Origin: Methylobacter sp.
GTDB lineage: Bacteria; Pseudomonadota; Gammaproteobacteria; Methylococcales; Methylomonadaceae
Reading direction: 5' to 3'
Assembly: GCF_004322395.1 (NCBI RefSeq)
Contig: NZ_SCTW01000044.1
Location: 1 to 64,000 of the forward strand
Length of the DNA stretch: 64,000 bases
Positions within the stretch are counted from its first letter, which is position 1; each line of letters starts with the position of its first letter. Made by a program: the position numbers and the translations under genes. Below are positions 55,457 through 64,000 of the stretch, piece by piece. Below the pieces are notes generated by a model that did not search any database, was not told the DNA's origin, and saw only the letters and a list, made by a program, of their open reading frames with translations.

Positions 55457-56026
55457 ATGACTAGGTTAAATGGCAACTATAATTATCTGTACCTGATCAT
55501 TATTGCATTAATGAGCTGGTGGCTGGTTAAATTAACCGGTTCGGATGAACTTAGCCGTATAACGGTTCCCCCGCACAGTCCTGATTATTTCAGCAAGGGC
55601 TATACGAAATGGGAAATGAGCGAGCTTGGCAAACCAAAGAGTAAATTAATTGCCGATCAAATGACTCATTACAGCGATGATCTCACCACGCATATGGTAA
55701 ATCCATTAATGTTTTTTTATAACGAGAAAACACCGCCGTGGGTGGTTAAATCGGAAACTGGCATTTTGTCTGCCGATGGCAATGATTTATTGTTAAACGG
55801 CAAGGTTTATGTCGACAGGGCTGCAGCCGAAGGCGTCAGGGAGCTTAAAATCTACACTTTCAATTTAAAAGTAAAACCGGCGACCAGTTATGCAGAAACG
55901 GATGCATGGGCAGAACTTATCAGTTTGCCGAGCTGGACTACAGGGATCGGTATGAAACTGGTTTTTGCAGAGCCGATTCATCTGGAATTGCTCTCTCATG
56001 TAAAGGGTAACTATGAAACAAAATAA
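55457..56026 (+). CDS. lptC: Lipopolysaccharide export protein LptC
   Basis: Inner-membrane-anchored bridge component linking LptB2FG to LptA. 189 residues, one N-terminal membrane helix (about 9-24), then a periplasmic beta-jellyroll (YTKWEMSELGKPKSKLIADQMTHYSDDLTTHMVNP, NDLLLNGKVYVDRAAAEG). Its end overlaps lptA by 14 bases. Confidence 0.92.
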   Translation: MTRLNGNYNYLYLIIIALMSWWLVKLTGSDELSRITVPPHSPDYFSKGYTKWEMSELGKPKSKLIADQMTHYSDDLTTHMVNPLMFFYNEKTPPWVVKSETGILSADGNDLLLNGKVYVDRAAAEGVRELKIYTFNLKVKPATSYAETDAWAELISLPSWTTGIGMKLVFAEPIHLELLSHVKGNYETK

Positions 56027-56570
56027 AAAATCTCTCGGCGGTGCGCTACGTGGGAGTGGCTGGTATTTACTGTTATTGGTTTTTTTTAGCGCGGGTGTTT
56101 ACGCTTTGGAAAGCGACGGCGATCAACCGATAGTCATCGACTCCGATACAGCGACTTACGATGATGTAAAAGCCATCAGTACTTATACGGGTAATGTGAT
56201 CTCCATTCAAGGCAGCATTCGAGTGAACTCGGACAAGTTGGTGGTTTACTTCATAGACGGTGAAGCTGACAAAATGATATTTACCGGTAATAAGGCAAAA
56301 TTTAAGCAAACCCCTCACGAGGGCGACCAAGATATAACAGGTGAAGCGTTAATAGGTGAGTATTATCCTAAAAAGAATTTGCTTATTCTCATTGATCAAG
56401 CCACCGTCTGGCAAGGCACTGGAGCCTATTCCAGTGACTTTATTGAATACGATCTGAAAACTTCGCTGGTTAAGGCGGGAGAAAAAGAATCGGCTACTAA
56501 ACGTGTCCACGTCGTAATACAACCTAAAACAAAAGAGCAGCAACCGGCCGCGAAGGACGGCAGCAAATGA
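56013..56570 (+). CDS. lptA: Lipopolysaccharide transport protein LptA
   Basis: Periplasmic LPS-bridge protein. 185 residues with a signal peptide (cleaved near VYA/LESD, about residue 31) and the OstA/LptA jellyroll ([41 protein letters not shown]). The C-terminus is charged and flexible. Followed after an AAGG-type spacer by lptB. Confidence 0.93.
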   Translation: MKQNKKSLGGALRGSGWYLLLLVFFSAGVYALESDGDQPIVIDSDTATYDDVKAISTYTGNVISIQGSIRVNSDKLVVYFIDGEADKMIFTGNKAKFKQTPHEGDQDITGEALIGEYYPKKNLLILIDQATVWQGTGAYSSDFIEYDLKTSLVKAGEKESATKRVHVVIQPKTKEQQPAAKDGSK

Positions 56571-56625
56571 TAAGGTGCAGGGCACAAGATATATCTTTTT
56601 ATTTTTTACCGTTGACCTTTTAAGC

Positions 56626-57351
56626 ATGACCAGACTAGCCGCAAAACAGCTGATTAAAAATTACAATAAGCGCAACGTGGTTAACGGCGTTTCATTGCAT
56701 GTCGATACCGGTGAAGTCGTTGGTTTACTGGGGCCTAACGGTGCTGGAAAAACCACCAGCTTTTATATGATGGTAGGGCTGATCAAAGCCGATGAAGGCG
56801 ACATTACTCTCGATTCCCAAGTTATCACCCATCATCCGATGCATTTGAGGGCGCAGTTAGGAATAGGTTATTTGCCTCAAGAACCTTCTGTTTTTCGAAA
56901 GCTGAGTGTGGCGGATAATTTACGCGCAGTCTTGCAAATTCGTTCGGATTTATCTGAGGGACAGGCAGAGCTGGTGATCGAGGAATTGTTGCAAGAGTTC
57001 CATATCCTCCATCTGCGCGACCAAATTGCCTTGGGCTTATCGGGTGGTGAACGGCGACGTGTCGAGATTGCCAGAGCATTGGCGACCAATCCGCAATTTA
57101 TACTGTTGGACGAGCCTTTTGCCGGTGTTGATCCTATATCGGTAGATGACATAAAAAAAATTATAGAGCATTTGAAAGAGCGCGGCATCGGCGTGTTGAT
57201 CACTGAACATAATGTTAGGGAAACACTAGGCATTTGTGATCGTGCGTATATACTTAACGACGGTAGAGTGATTGCAGAAGGCGGAGCGGAAGCTATCGTT
57301 GCCAATGAGGAAGTGCGTAAAGTTTATTTAGGTAATAATTTTAGTCTTTAA
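56626..57351 (+). CDS. lptB: Lipopolysaccharide export ATPase LptB
   Basis: ABC ATPase that powers LPS extraction. 241 residues from ATG 56626 ([19 protein letters not shown]); the longer frame has no homology upstream and is rejected. Walker [13 protein letters not shown]-loop YLPQEPSVF, signature [16 protein letters not shown], Walker [13 protein letters not shown] and switch His in ITEHN. Confidence 0.96.
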   Translation: MTRLAAKQLIKNYNKRNVVNGVSLHVDTGEVVGLLGPNGAGKTTSFYMMVGLIKADEGDITLDSQVITHHPMHLRAQLGIGYLPQEPSVFRKLSVADNLRAVLQIRSDLSEGQAELVIEELLQEFHILHLRDQIALGLSGGERRRVEIARALATNPQFILLDEPFAGVDPISVDDIKKIIEHLKERGIGVLITEHNVRETLGICDRAYILNDGRVIAEGGAEAIVANEEVRKVYLGNNFSL

Positions 57352-57439
57352 TGCAGAGGCAATCTTTTGCAATTGCCCGCTCGACTAAACAAAAATAGAA
57401 TGTCCACCGGGAATTATCCTTACTAAAAAACGTAACCGA

Positions 57440-58885
57440 ATGAAACAATCCTTAAATCTTCGACTGGGTCAACAGCTTTCTATGACGCCGCAATTGCAGC
57501 AGGCGATCAAGTTGTTGCAGATGTCGACATTAGAGTTGCAGCAGGAGATTCAACAGGCTCTTGAGTCTAATATGATGCTGGAAATTAATGAGGAAGAAGC
57601 CACTGTTCAGGAAGCCGAAGTAATACCCGAGAAAAAAATCGATAATTCGGATTTACTGACCAGCCAAGGTTCGCAAACAGACATACCGGATGAGCTGCCT
57701 ATTGATTCTTCCTGGGATGATGTTTATGAATATGCGATGGAATCGGGTTCTAACTCTGCAGAGACTATTGAATTCGAAACACAGCGCAGTAAGTCCTCTA
57801 CTTTGCTTGATCATTTATTATGGCAAGTGGAGTTGACCTCGTTTTCAGAGCGGGATCATGCTATTGCGATGGCTATAATTGATTCCATTAATGAAGACGG
57901 CTATCTGATTAGTAGCCCCGAAGAAATTTTCCAGGGTTTGCAGAGCCAATTAGACGACTTGGATTTCGATGAAGTTAACGCGGTACTGCATAGGGTGCAA
58001 AACTTTGATCCGGCCGGTGTTGCAGCGATTGATTTAAAAGACTGTCTGAGATTACAGATACAGCAATTGCCGGAAGCGACACCTCATAAAGCTGAGGCGC
58101 TGATTCTTGTTACCCGGTATCTGGATTTATTAGCTACGCATGAGCAATCAAAACTGATGCGTAAATTGGGCCTGACAGAGATCCAACTGGATGAGGTGGT
58201 GGCATTAATCAGAAGCTTGGATCCTAAACCAGGCGCGCAAATTCAGGATTCGGATTCCGAGTATGTTATCCCTGATGTTTACGTGGTTAAGCGAAATGAT
58301 AAATGGCAAGTTAACCTGAACCCTGATATTGCGCCTAAATTGCGCATTAATCCTTTTTATTCAGGCATGATAAAAAGAGCGGATAACAGCAAAGATAACA
58401 CCTGTATGAAGGATCATTTGCAGGAAGCAAGGTGGTTTATTAAAAGTCTTCAGGGTCGTAACGATACCTTATTGCGCGTTGCCCGATGTATCGTGGATAA
58501 GCAAACCGATTTTCTTGAACATGGCTCTATCGCAATGAAGTCTATGGTGTTGAGGGATATTGCTGAAGAACTGGAGCTGCACGAGTCGACCATATCCAGA
58601 GTGACCACGCAAAAATATATGCATACCCCTAACGGTATTGTCGAATTTAAGTACTTTTTTTCCAGTCACGTTTCAACAGAAGGAGGGGGGGAATGTTCAT
58701 CCACGGCCATTAGGGCCTTTATTAAAGAGCTAATTAGTAATGAAAATCTGGCAAAACCATTAAGTGATAGTAAAATAGCCGAGCTATTAAAGGAAAAAGG
58801 CATCAATGTTGCTAGAAGGACAATTGCCAAGTATCGTGAAGCGATGCTTATTTCATCATCAAGTCAGCGTAAGCGTATTTTATAA
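57440..58885 (+). CDS. rpoN: RNA polymerase sigma-54 factor
   Basis: Alternative sigma factor for enhancer-dependent promoters. 481 residues. Region I is Gln/Leu-rich (NLRLGQQLSMTPQLQQAIKLLQMSTLELQQEI); an acidic region II follows; core-binding domain; HTH; and the RpoN box ARRTIAKYR at about 459-467. HVSTEGGGECSSTAIRAFIKELI is the conserved pre-box region. Genes downstream differ from E. coli: ptsN and the npr gene are absent. Confidence 0.97.
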   Translation: MKQSLNLRLGQQLSMTPQLQQAIKLLQMSTLELQQEIQQALESNMMLEINEEEATVQEAEVIPEKKIDNSDLLTSQGSQTDIPDELPIDSSWDDVYEYAMESGSNSAETIEFETQRSKSSTLLDHLLWQVELTSFSERDHAIAMAIIDSINEDGYLISSPEEIFQGLQSQLDDLDFDEVNAVLHRVQNFDPAGVAAIDLKDCLRLQIQQLPEATPHKAEALILVTRYLDLLATHEQSKLMRKLGLTEIQLDEVVALIRSLDPKPGAQIQDSDSEYVIPDVYVVKRNDKWQVNLNPDIAPKLRINPFYSGMIKRADNSKDNTCMKDHLQEARWFIKSLQGRNDTLLRVARCIVDKQTDFLEHGSIAMKSMVLRDIAEELELHESTISRVTTQKYMHTPNGIVEFKYFFSSHVSTEGGGECSSTAIRAFIKELISNENLAKPLSDSKIAELLKEKGINVARRTIAKYREAMLISSSSQRKRIL

Positions 58886-58932
58886 CGCGGTCTGGCAAAT
58901 AAAAAAACAATCATCATTAAGGAGTTTATCTC

Positions 58933-59223
58933 ATGCAAGTCATCGTAACAGGCCATCATCTTGAAGTAACTGACGCTTTAAAAGCACACACTGATTCAAA
59001 ATTTGAAAAATTAGCGCGTCATTTTGATAATGTTACCGATGTACACGTTATTTTAAGCGTGGAAAAGTTAGTTCAAAAGGCTGAAGCAACGTTGCAATTG
59101 AGTGGAGCTAAATTGTTTGCCGAAGATCATCAGGAAGATATGTATGCCGCCATTGATGCTATGGTGGATAAACTGGATCGTCAAATTATCAAGCATAAAG
59201 AAAAAAACTCACAGCATAGATAA
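58933..59223 (+). CDS. hpf: Ribosome hibernation-promoting factor (short form)
   Basis: 96 residues: the short HPF form that binds the decoding centre of idle ribosomes and drives 100S dimers. N-terminal MQVIVTGHHLEVTDALKAHTDSKFEKLARHFDNVTDVHVIL and C-terminal KLFAEDHQEDMYAAIDAMVDKLDRQI are typical. AAGGAG stands 6-7 bases before the ATG. Confidence 0.94.
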   Translation: MQVIVTGHHLEVTDALKAHTDSKFEKLARHFDNVTDVHVILSVEKLVQKAEATLQLSGAKLFAEDHQEDMYAAIDAMVDKLDRQIIKHKEKNSQHR

Positions 59224-59245
59224 GGTAGGAGCAAGGTAAAAGGGA

Positions 59246-59288
59246 CAAGGTAAAAGGTGCTTTTTTGAACCTTGAGCCTTTTACCTTG
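59246..59288. repeat. Inverted repeat between hpf and rapZ
   Basis: CAAGGTAAAAGG (59246-59257) is a perfect 12-bp match to the reverse complement of CCTTTTACCTTG (59277-59288), loop 19 bases. A direct copy of AAGGTAAAAGG also lies at 59233-59243. It stands where ptsN would be in E. coli. Confidence 0.85.
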
Positions 59289-59299
59289 AACCTGATTTC

Positions 59300-60157
59300 A
59301 TGAAATTATTGATCGTCAGCGGTCTTTCCGGTTCGGGTAAAAGTATCGCTTTGGATACACTGGAAGATTGCGGTTATTATTGTATTGATAATCTCCCGGT
59401 CATGTTGCTGGAAGACTTTATCAATCACATTCTGTTGGTGGATAAAAAAACCTACGCAAAAACAGCTATAGGCATTGATGCAAGGAATCAGAGCGAAAGC
59501 CTAGCCAACTTTTCCGAAAGCCTGGAGTTAATACGCAATAAGCAAATTGATTGTGAAATTATCTTTATGCAAGCTGAAGAGACTACCTTATTAAAGCGCT
59601 ACAGCGAAACCCGGCGGCGACATCCTTTGACGGATTTAAATGTGCCGTTAAGAGAAGCGTTAAAAATTGAAAAGGAAATGCTAAAGCCGATTGCCAAACA
59701 CGCGAGCGTGGTCATTGATACTAGTCGAACACATTATCACCAGTTACGTGAACTTATCAGGGAGCAGGTTGGTGAAAGGGATGTTAAGAATATTTCTTTG
59801 CAGTTTCAATCATTTGGTTTCAAACACGGTGTCCCGTTAGATGCCGATTTTGTATTTGATGCCCGCAGCCTGCCGAATCCATACTGGATTCCGGAATTGC
59901 GTGGACTAACTGGAAAAGATCAGCCGGTTATCGACTTTCTCAACAAACAGGAATTGGTTGCCGAATTTTTTAAAGATATCACCGGATTTCTTGAACGATG
60001 GATTCCCCGATTTGAAGCTGAAGGACGTAGTTATCTGACTGTGGCTATAGGCTGTACAGGTGGCCAGCACCGCTCAATTTATTTGGCAGATGCATTCGCC
60101 AAGCAGTTTAAAGGCCCTTTTTTAAATGTAATTGTCCGGCATAGGGAATTACAATAA
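59300..60157 (+). CDS. rapZ: RNase adapter protein RapZ
   Basis: Nucleotide-binding protein that in E. coli guides RNase E to the GlmZ small RNA and thereby regulates amino-sugar synthesis. 285 residues: Walker A GLSGSGKS (8-15), ALDTLEDCGYYCIDNLP, RRRHPLTD, and the C-terminal phosphate-binding CTGGQHRS. Last gene of the kds-lpt-rpoN operon. Confidence 0.94.
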   Translation: MKLLIVSGLSGSGKSIALDTLEDCGYYCIDNLPVMLLEDFINHILLVDKKTYAKTAIGIDARNQSESLANFSESLELIRNKQIDCEIIFMQAEETTLLKRYSETRRRHPLTDLNVPLREALKIEKEMLKPIAKHASVVIDTSRTHYHQLRELIREQVGERDVKNISLQFQSFGFKHGVPLDADFVFDARSLPNPYWIPELRGLTGKDQPVIDFLNKQELVAEFFKDITGFLERWIPRFEAEGRSYLTVAIGCTGGQHRSIYLADAFAKQFKGPFLNVIVRHRELQ

Positions 60158-60266
60158 GCCTATTTTTTAGAAGAGAATAGGTTTGCGGGTTACCTATTGT
60201 TGGTACAGAGGAGTTGTGCGCACGCCCCTTACCTACATCCGTGTAAGTAAGGTCTTTACATCGGCT

Positions 60267-60464
60267 TTACTTCAACGACAGCGTTTCAGCTCGGCCTATC
60301 ATCTCAATAGACAGTTTGTCTTCCTTGCATAACCAACCTATGGCGCGTTGAACATCGTTTTTATTGATGCCTGTTTCAGTGGTAACTTTATTTACACTGG
60401 ACGGTCCGTTATTATCCAGATAATTCCAGACTATTCCTGCTGCCTCGCCGATTGTATTAGACAT
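60267..60464 (-). CDS. Winged-helix protein of the DUF2582 family
   Basis: About 65 residues from ATG 60464 (MSNTIGEAAGIVWNYLDNNGPSS), preferred over the GTG at 60473 because AAGG lies just upstream. Helix-turn-helix pattern GPSSVNKVTTETGINKNDVQRAIGWLCKEDKL matches DUF2582, a small DNA-binding-like fold of unknown role. It follows minE by 15 bases and may belong to the min operon. Confidence 0.8.
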   Translation of the reverse strand: MSNTIGEAAGIVWNYLDNNGPSSVNKVTTETGINKNDVQRAIGWLCKEDKLSIEMIGRAETLSLK

Positions 60465-60479
60465 GGTGGTCACCTTAGC

Positions 60480-60758
60480 TTAGATTGTTGTTTTAGGAGT
60501 CTTGTTTTGATGTTCAGGTAGCACGATATTTAATTCCAGCGTCTCCTGAGTGTCGTTTTGTTCGAAATTAACCGATATGGCGTCTTGATCTACGTTAACG
60601 TATTTTCGAATGACTTCCAGTAATTCTTTTTGCAATTGAGGAAGGTAAGAAGGTTGGTTTCTGGAGCTACGCTCGTGAGCCACCAGAATTTGCAGTCTTT
60701 CCTTGGCAAGTGATGCCGAGCTGGCTTTGGATGTCCTAAAATAATCCAGTAAACTCAT
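60480..60758 (-). CDS. minE: Cell division topological specificity factor MinE
   Basis: 92 residues. Stimulates MinD ATPase and drives Min oscillation. The N-terminal amphipathic MSLLDYFRTSKASSASLAKERLQILVAHER includes the MinD-binding segment; the dimer domain follows (EVIRKYVNVDQDAISVNFEQND). Its ATG overlaps the minD stop by one base. Confidence 0.95.
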   Translation of the reverse strand: MSLLDYFRTSKASSASLAKERLQILVAHERSSRNQPSYLPQLQKELLEVIRKYVNVDQDAISVNFEQNDTQETLELNIVLPEHQNKTPKTTI

Positions 60759-61567
60759 TATTTTCTCCCGAACAGCTTCCCAAACAGGCCTTTTTTATCA
60801 TCTATGAATCGATGCGGCCTGTCTTCACCCAAATAACGTGCAATAACATCCGAATAGGCTTGGCCGGCATCGCTTTTTTCGTCGAGAATAACCGGGGTGC
60901 CGGAGTTTGATGCATTCAGCACCGACTTTGACTCCGGGATAACACCCAGCAAATGTAGCGATAAAATTTCCTGTACATCATCGACGCTCAACATCTCGCC
61001 CAATTTGACTCTCTCAGGCGAATAGCGGGTTAACAGCAGATATTCTTTAATGGGCTCTTCGTTTTGTTCGGCCCTGCGTGATTTGCTGGATAAAATGCCT
61101 AGCATACGGTCTGAGTCCCGCACTGAAGAGACTTCAGGATTGGTCACGATAAAAGCGTCATCGGCAAAATACATGGCCAAATGAGCGCCTTTTTCAATGC
61201 CGGCTGGGGAATCGCAGACGATGTACTTAAAGTCTCTTTTCAATTCATCCAAAATTTTGCCTACGCCCTCCTGGCTCAGGGCGTCTTTATCACGGGTTTG
61301 CGAGGCAGGCAGAATGTAAAGTTGATTGCAGTTTTTATCGCGTATCAATGCTTGGTTAAGGCTCGCTTCACCATTGATAACATTAACAAAATCATAAACA
61401 ACTCTGCGCTCGCAGCCCATAATCAAATCCAGGTTACGTAAACCCACATCAAAATCAATAACCGCTGTTTTGTGACCTTTTTTTGCAAGCCCCATGGCTA
61501 TGGCGGCGCTTGTAGTTGTTTTACCAACACCACCTTTACCTGATGTTACGACTATAATTCGTGCCAC
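60758..61567 (-). CDS. minD: Septum site-determining ATPase MinD
   Basis: 269 residues from GTG 61567 (MARIIVVTSGKGGVGKTTTSA), preferred over the TTG at 61582 because GGAGG is well placed. Deviant Walker A GKGGVGKT with Lys11 and Lys16, switch I region DFDVGLRNLDLIMGCERRVVYDF, switch II CDSPAGIEKGA, and a C-terminal amphipathic membrane helix (KGLFGKLFGRK). Confidence 0.96.
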   Translation of the reverse strand: MARIIVVTSGKGGVGKTTTSAAIAMGLAKKGHKTAVIDFDVGLRNLDLIMGCERRVVYDFVNVINGEASLNQALIRDKNCNQLYILPASQTRDKDALSQEGVGKILDELKRDFKYIVCDSPAGIEKGAHLAMYFADDAFIVTNPEVSSVRDSDRMLGILSSKSRRAEQNEEPIKEYLLLTRYSPERVKLGEMLSVDDVQEILSLHLLGVIPESKSVLNASNSGTPVILDEKSDAGQAYSDVIARYLGEDRPHRFIDDKKGLFGKLFGRK

Positions 61568-61596
61568 AAATGTTTCCTCCAAAGAGCCTGTATAAG

Positions 61597-62427
61597 TTAA
61601 ATGTCTTTAATAATTAAAGTATGGTTTTGTAAATAGATCTGAACGGGCCGGTTAAAAATTGCAGTATTCAAATCTTCGCTGATCTTATAATTTCCCGCAA
61701 TCGAAATTAGCTCAGCCTGTAAGTCGGAACAAAAAATACGCGCTTCGGTATTGCCTTGAACTCCTGCCAGCGCCCGGCCTCTTAGCGAGCCGTAAACATG
61801 AATGTTGCCCTCGGCCAGAATCTCGGCTCCTGCGCTAACCTGAGCTAAAATGACCAAATCACCCGAAGCATAAATACGCTGGCCGGAACGGACAGGATTG
61901 GTAATCATGGTAGTGATTGCCGCAACAGTTTGCGGTTCAGGCATAGGCTCGGGTTCTGGAATTTGTTGCTTTGGGGGTGCTGAAGACGTCGCTGTGCTCG
62001 CCGCACCAGTTCCCGACTGGTTTGCGGCATACACACCATCCCTGGCGATATGGCCGGAATGTACAGGAATGCCTAAATCCAGGGCCTGTTGGTTTTGTTG
62101 TGCAACACCGCCGCGTATTCCTATCGGCAATAAACCCAGCTTACGGATGACGCGAGTAAGCTCAGTAACATCGATGTCGAGATCATGTTTATTCAGTTCC
62201 TGCAAGTCAAACACCAGCGGCGAATTTTTGAAAAACTCAGGGGCTTGATGGATTTTTTCCTGTAATTGCTGCTCGATAGTTATGACATCATTACCGGCTA
62301 AAACCAAAACAGGCACAGAGAAAGTGCTGCTTTTAAATTCCAGCACCGGCGAGTAATGAATGTTCTGTTGAGAGTCTGTTGACATCCGTGAAATCTGGTT
62401 AGTCAGGAGTTGAACTGATTCTAACAT
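61597..62427 (-). CDS. minC: Septum inhibitor MinC with an in-frame repeat in the linker
   Basis: 276 residues as the longest frame; ATG at 62385 (MSTDSQQNIHYSPVLEFKSSTFSVP) is an equally likely start. The N-terminal domain inhibits FtsZ; the C-terminal beta-helix (DLVILAQVSAGAEILAEGNIHVYGSLRGRALAGV) binds MinD. Between them the linker contains a 17-residue insert IARDGVYAANQSGTGAA (residues 127-143) encoded by a palindromic repeat also present twice in yhdP, plus a Pro/Glu-rich stretch (PEPEPMPEPQ). First of minC-minD-minE. Confidence 0.93.
   Translation of the reverse strand: MLESVQLLTNQISRMSTDSQQNIHYSPVLEFKSSTFSVPVLVLAGNDVITIEQQLQEKIHQAPEFFKNSPLVFDLQELNKHDLDIDVTELTRVIRKLGLLPIGIRGGVAQQNQQALDLGIPVHSGHIARDGVYAANQSGTGAASTATSSAPPKQQIPEPEPMPEPQTVAAITTMITNPVRSGQRIYASGDLVILAQVSAGAEILAEGNIHVYGSLRGRALAGVQGNTEARIFCSDLQAELISIAGNYKISEDLNTAIFNRPVQIYLQNHTLIIKDI
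61999..62049 (-). repeat. 51-bp in-frame palindromic repeat in minC
   Basis: On the minus strand it contains the hairpin GCCGC, AA, ACCAGT, loop CGGGA, ACTGGT, GCGGC. It matches the two units in yhdP (41567-41668) over the full 51 bases, with stem differences that keep pairing. Confidence 0.9.
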
Positions 62428-62681
62428 TGCTGATAAAAAAAATCATTTTTACCGTGCGGATAAATTGCTTCTGAGATAAGCGCTAGCCCAATAATCTCTC
62501 TCAAATAAATGGATGTTTTTGCCTTGATGGCAGCAGATGGGCCGGTGTTGACTGAAAATGAGGTTTTTAAGATAGTCTTGCTTATCAAAACCATTTGTTT
62601 TATAAGGTGTTTATTGTGCGGGTGATGCTCTATAAGCTTGCAATCTGCGGCATTATACTTTAACTTAGGAATACATCCGTA

Positions 62682-64000
<1,319 letters not shown>

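Noticed and set aside
60158-60266. Hairpin CCTATT...AATAGG after rapZ as a terminator
   Set aside because: Stem of six A-T-rich pairs without a downstream T-run; too weak to call.

Overview
The window comes from a gammaproteobacterial (type I, Methylococcales-like) methanotroph. The decisive evidence is a complete pmoCAB operon for particulate methane monooxygenase at the left edge; PmoB carries the copper-site histidines at positions 33, 137 and 139. The remaining core genes (cyaA, argH, hemCDXY, ubiD, prlC, pcnB-folK-panBCD, rng, yhdP, tldD/pmbA, kdsDC-lptCAB-rpoN-hpf-rapZ, minCDE, thiC) are typical gammaproteobacterial genes in familiar orders. No tRNA, rRNA, CRISPR array or prophage was seen.

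Layout. 1-3.1 kb: pmoC, pmoA and pmoB, with a hairpin between pmoC and pmoA and a strong terminator after pmoB. 3.1-4.9 kb: a gene-free stretch and a decayed IS3-family element. 4.9-7.4 kb (minus): gapA-pyk. 7.6-12.3 kb: a probable transposase relic, then argH-cyaA (minus). 12.4-16.7 kb: the heme operon hemC-hemD-hemX-hemY. 16.7-23.8 kb is the accessory zone: two hypothetical genes, several palindromic repeats, a nest of insertion sequences (an IS4-family element inside the non-coding end of an IS110/IS1111-type element, itself inside a palindromic repeat next to an IS481 remnant), a truncated surface-protein-like ORF and a ParE/RHH toxin-antitoxin pair. 23.8-29.5 kb (minus): an operon of small membrane protein, RDD protein, cyclic-nucleotide-binding HDOD protein, prlC and ubiD. 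29.6-33.8 kb: pcnB, folK, panB, panC, panD. 34-36.8 kb (minus): flagellar flgP, flgT, fliW. 36.9-49 kb: rlmH, maf, rng, yhdP, a Nit-type amidase, bamC, tldD, a small DUF4258/DUF2283 remnant pair, pmbA and a Uma2 gene. 49-51.2 kb (minus): thiO and pyrD. 51.7-53.8 kb: an outer-membrane protein with its own promoter and terminator, then pip. 53.9-60.2 kb: the KDO/lipopolysaccharide-export/sigma-54 operon. 60.2-62.4 kb (minus): minC-minD-minE plus a winged-helix gene. 62.7-64 kb: a TPP riboswitch and thiC, cut by the window edge.

How the genes work together. pmoCAB performs the first step of methane oxidation; gapA/pyk, folate, pantothenate, thiamine, heme and ubiquinone genes supply central metabolism and cofactors; kds/lpt/bamC/yhdP build the outer envelope; fliW/flgT/flgP belong to a flagellum with a Vibrio-like H-ring. 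cyaA (cAMP synthesis) and the cNMP-binding HDOD protein may be two parts of one second-messenger circuit.

The most unusual signal is a set of short palindromic repeats inserted in frame inside conserved genes: a 51-base unit occurring twice in yhdP and once in minC with compensatory stem changes, and C-run/G-run palindromes inside hemD and at the end of panC. Other points worth checking are an apparent AUU start codon for pcnB, purine/pyrimidine inverted repeats between co-directional operon genes, and the layered IS110/IS4 insertion that splits a probable bridge-RNA region.
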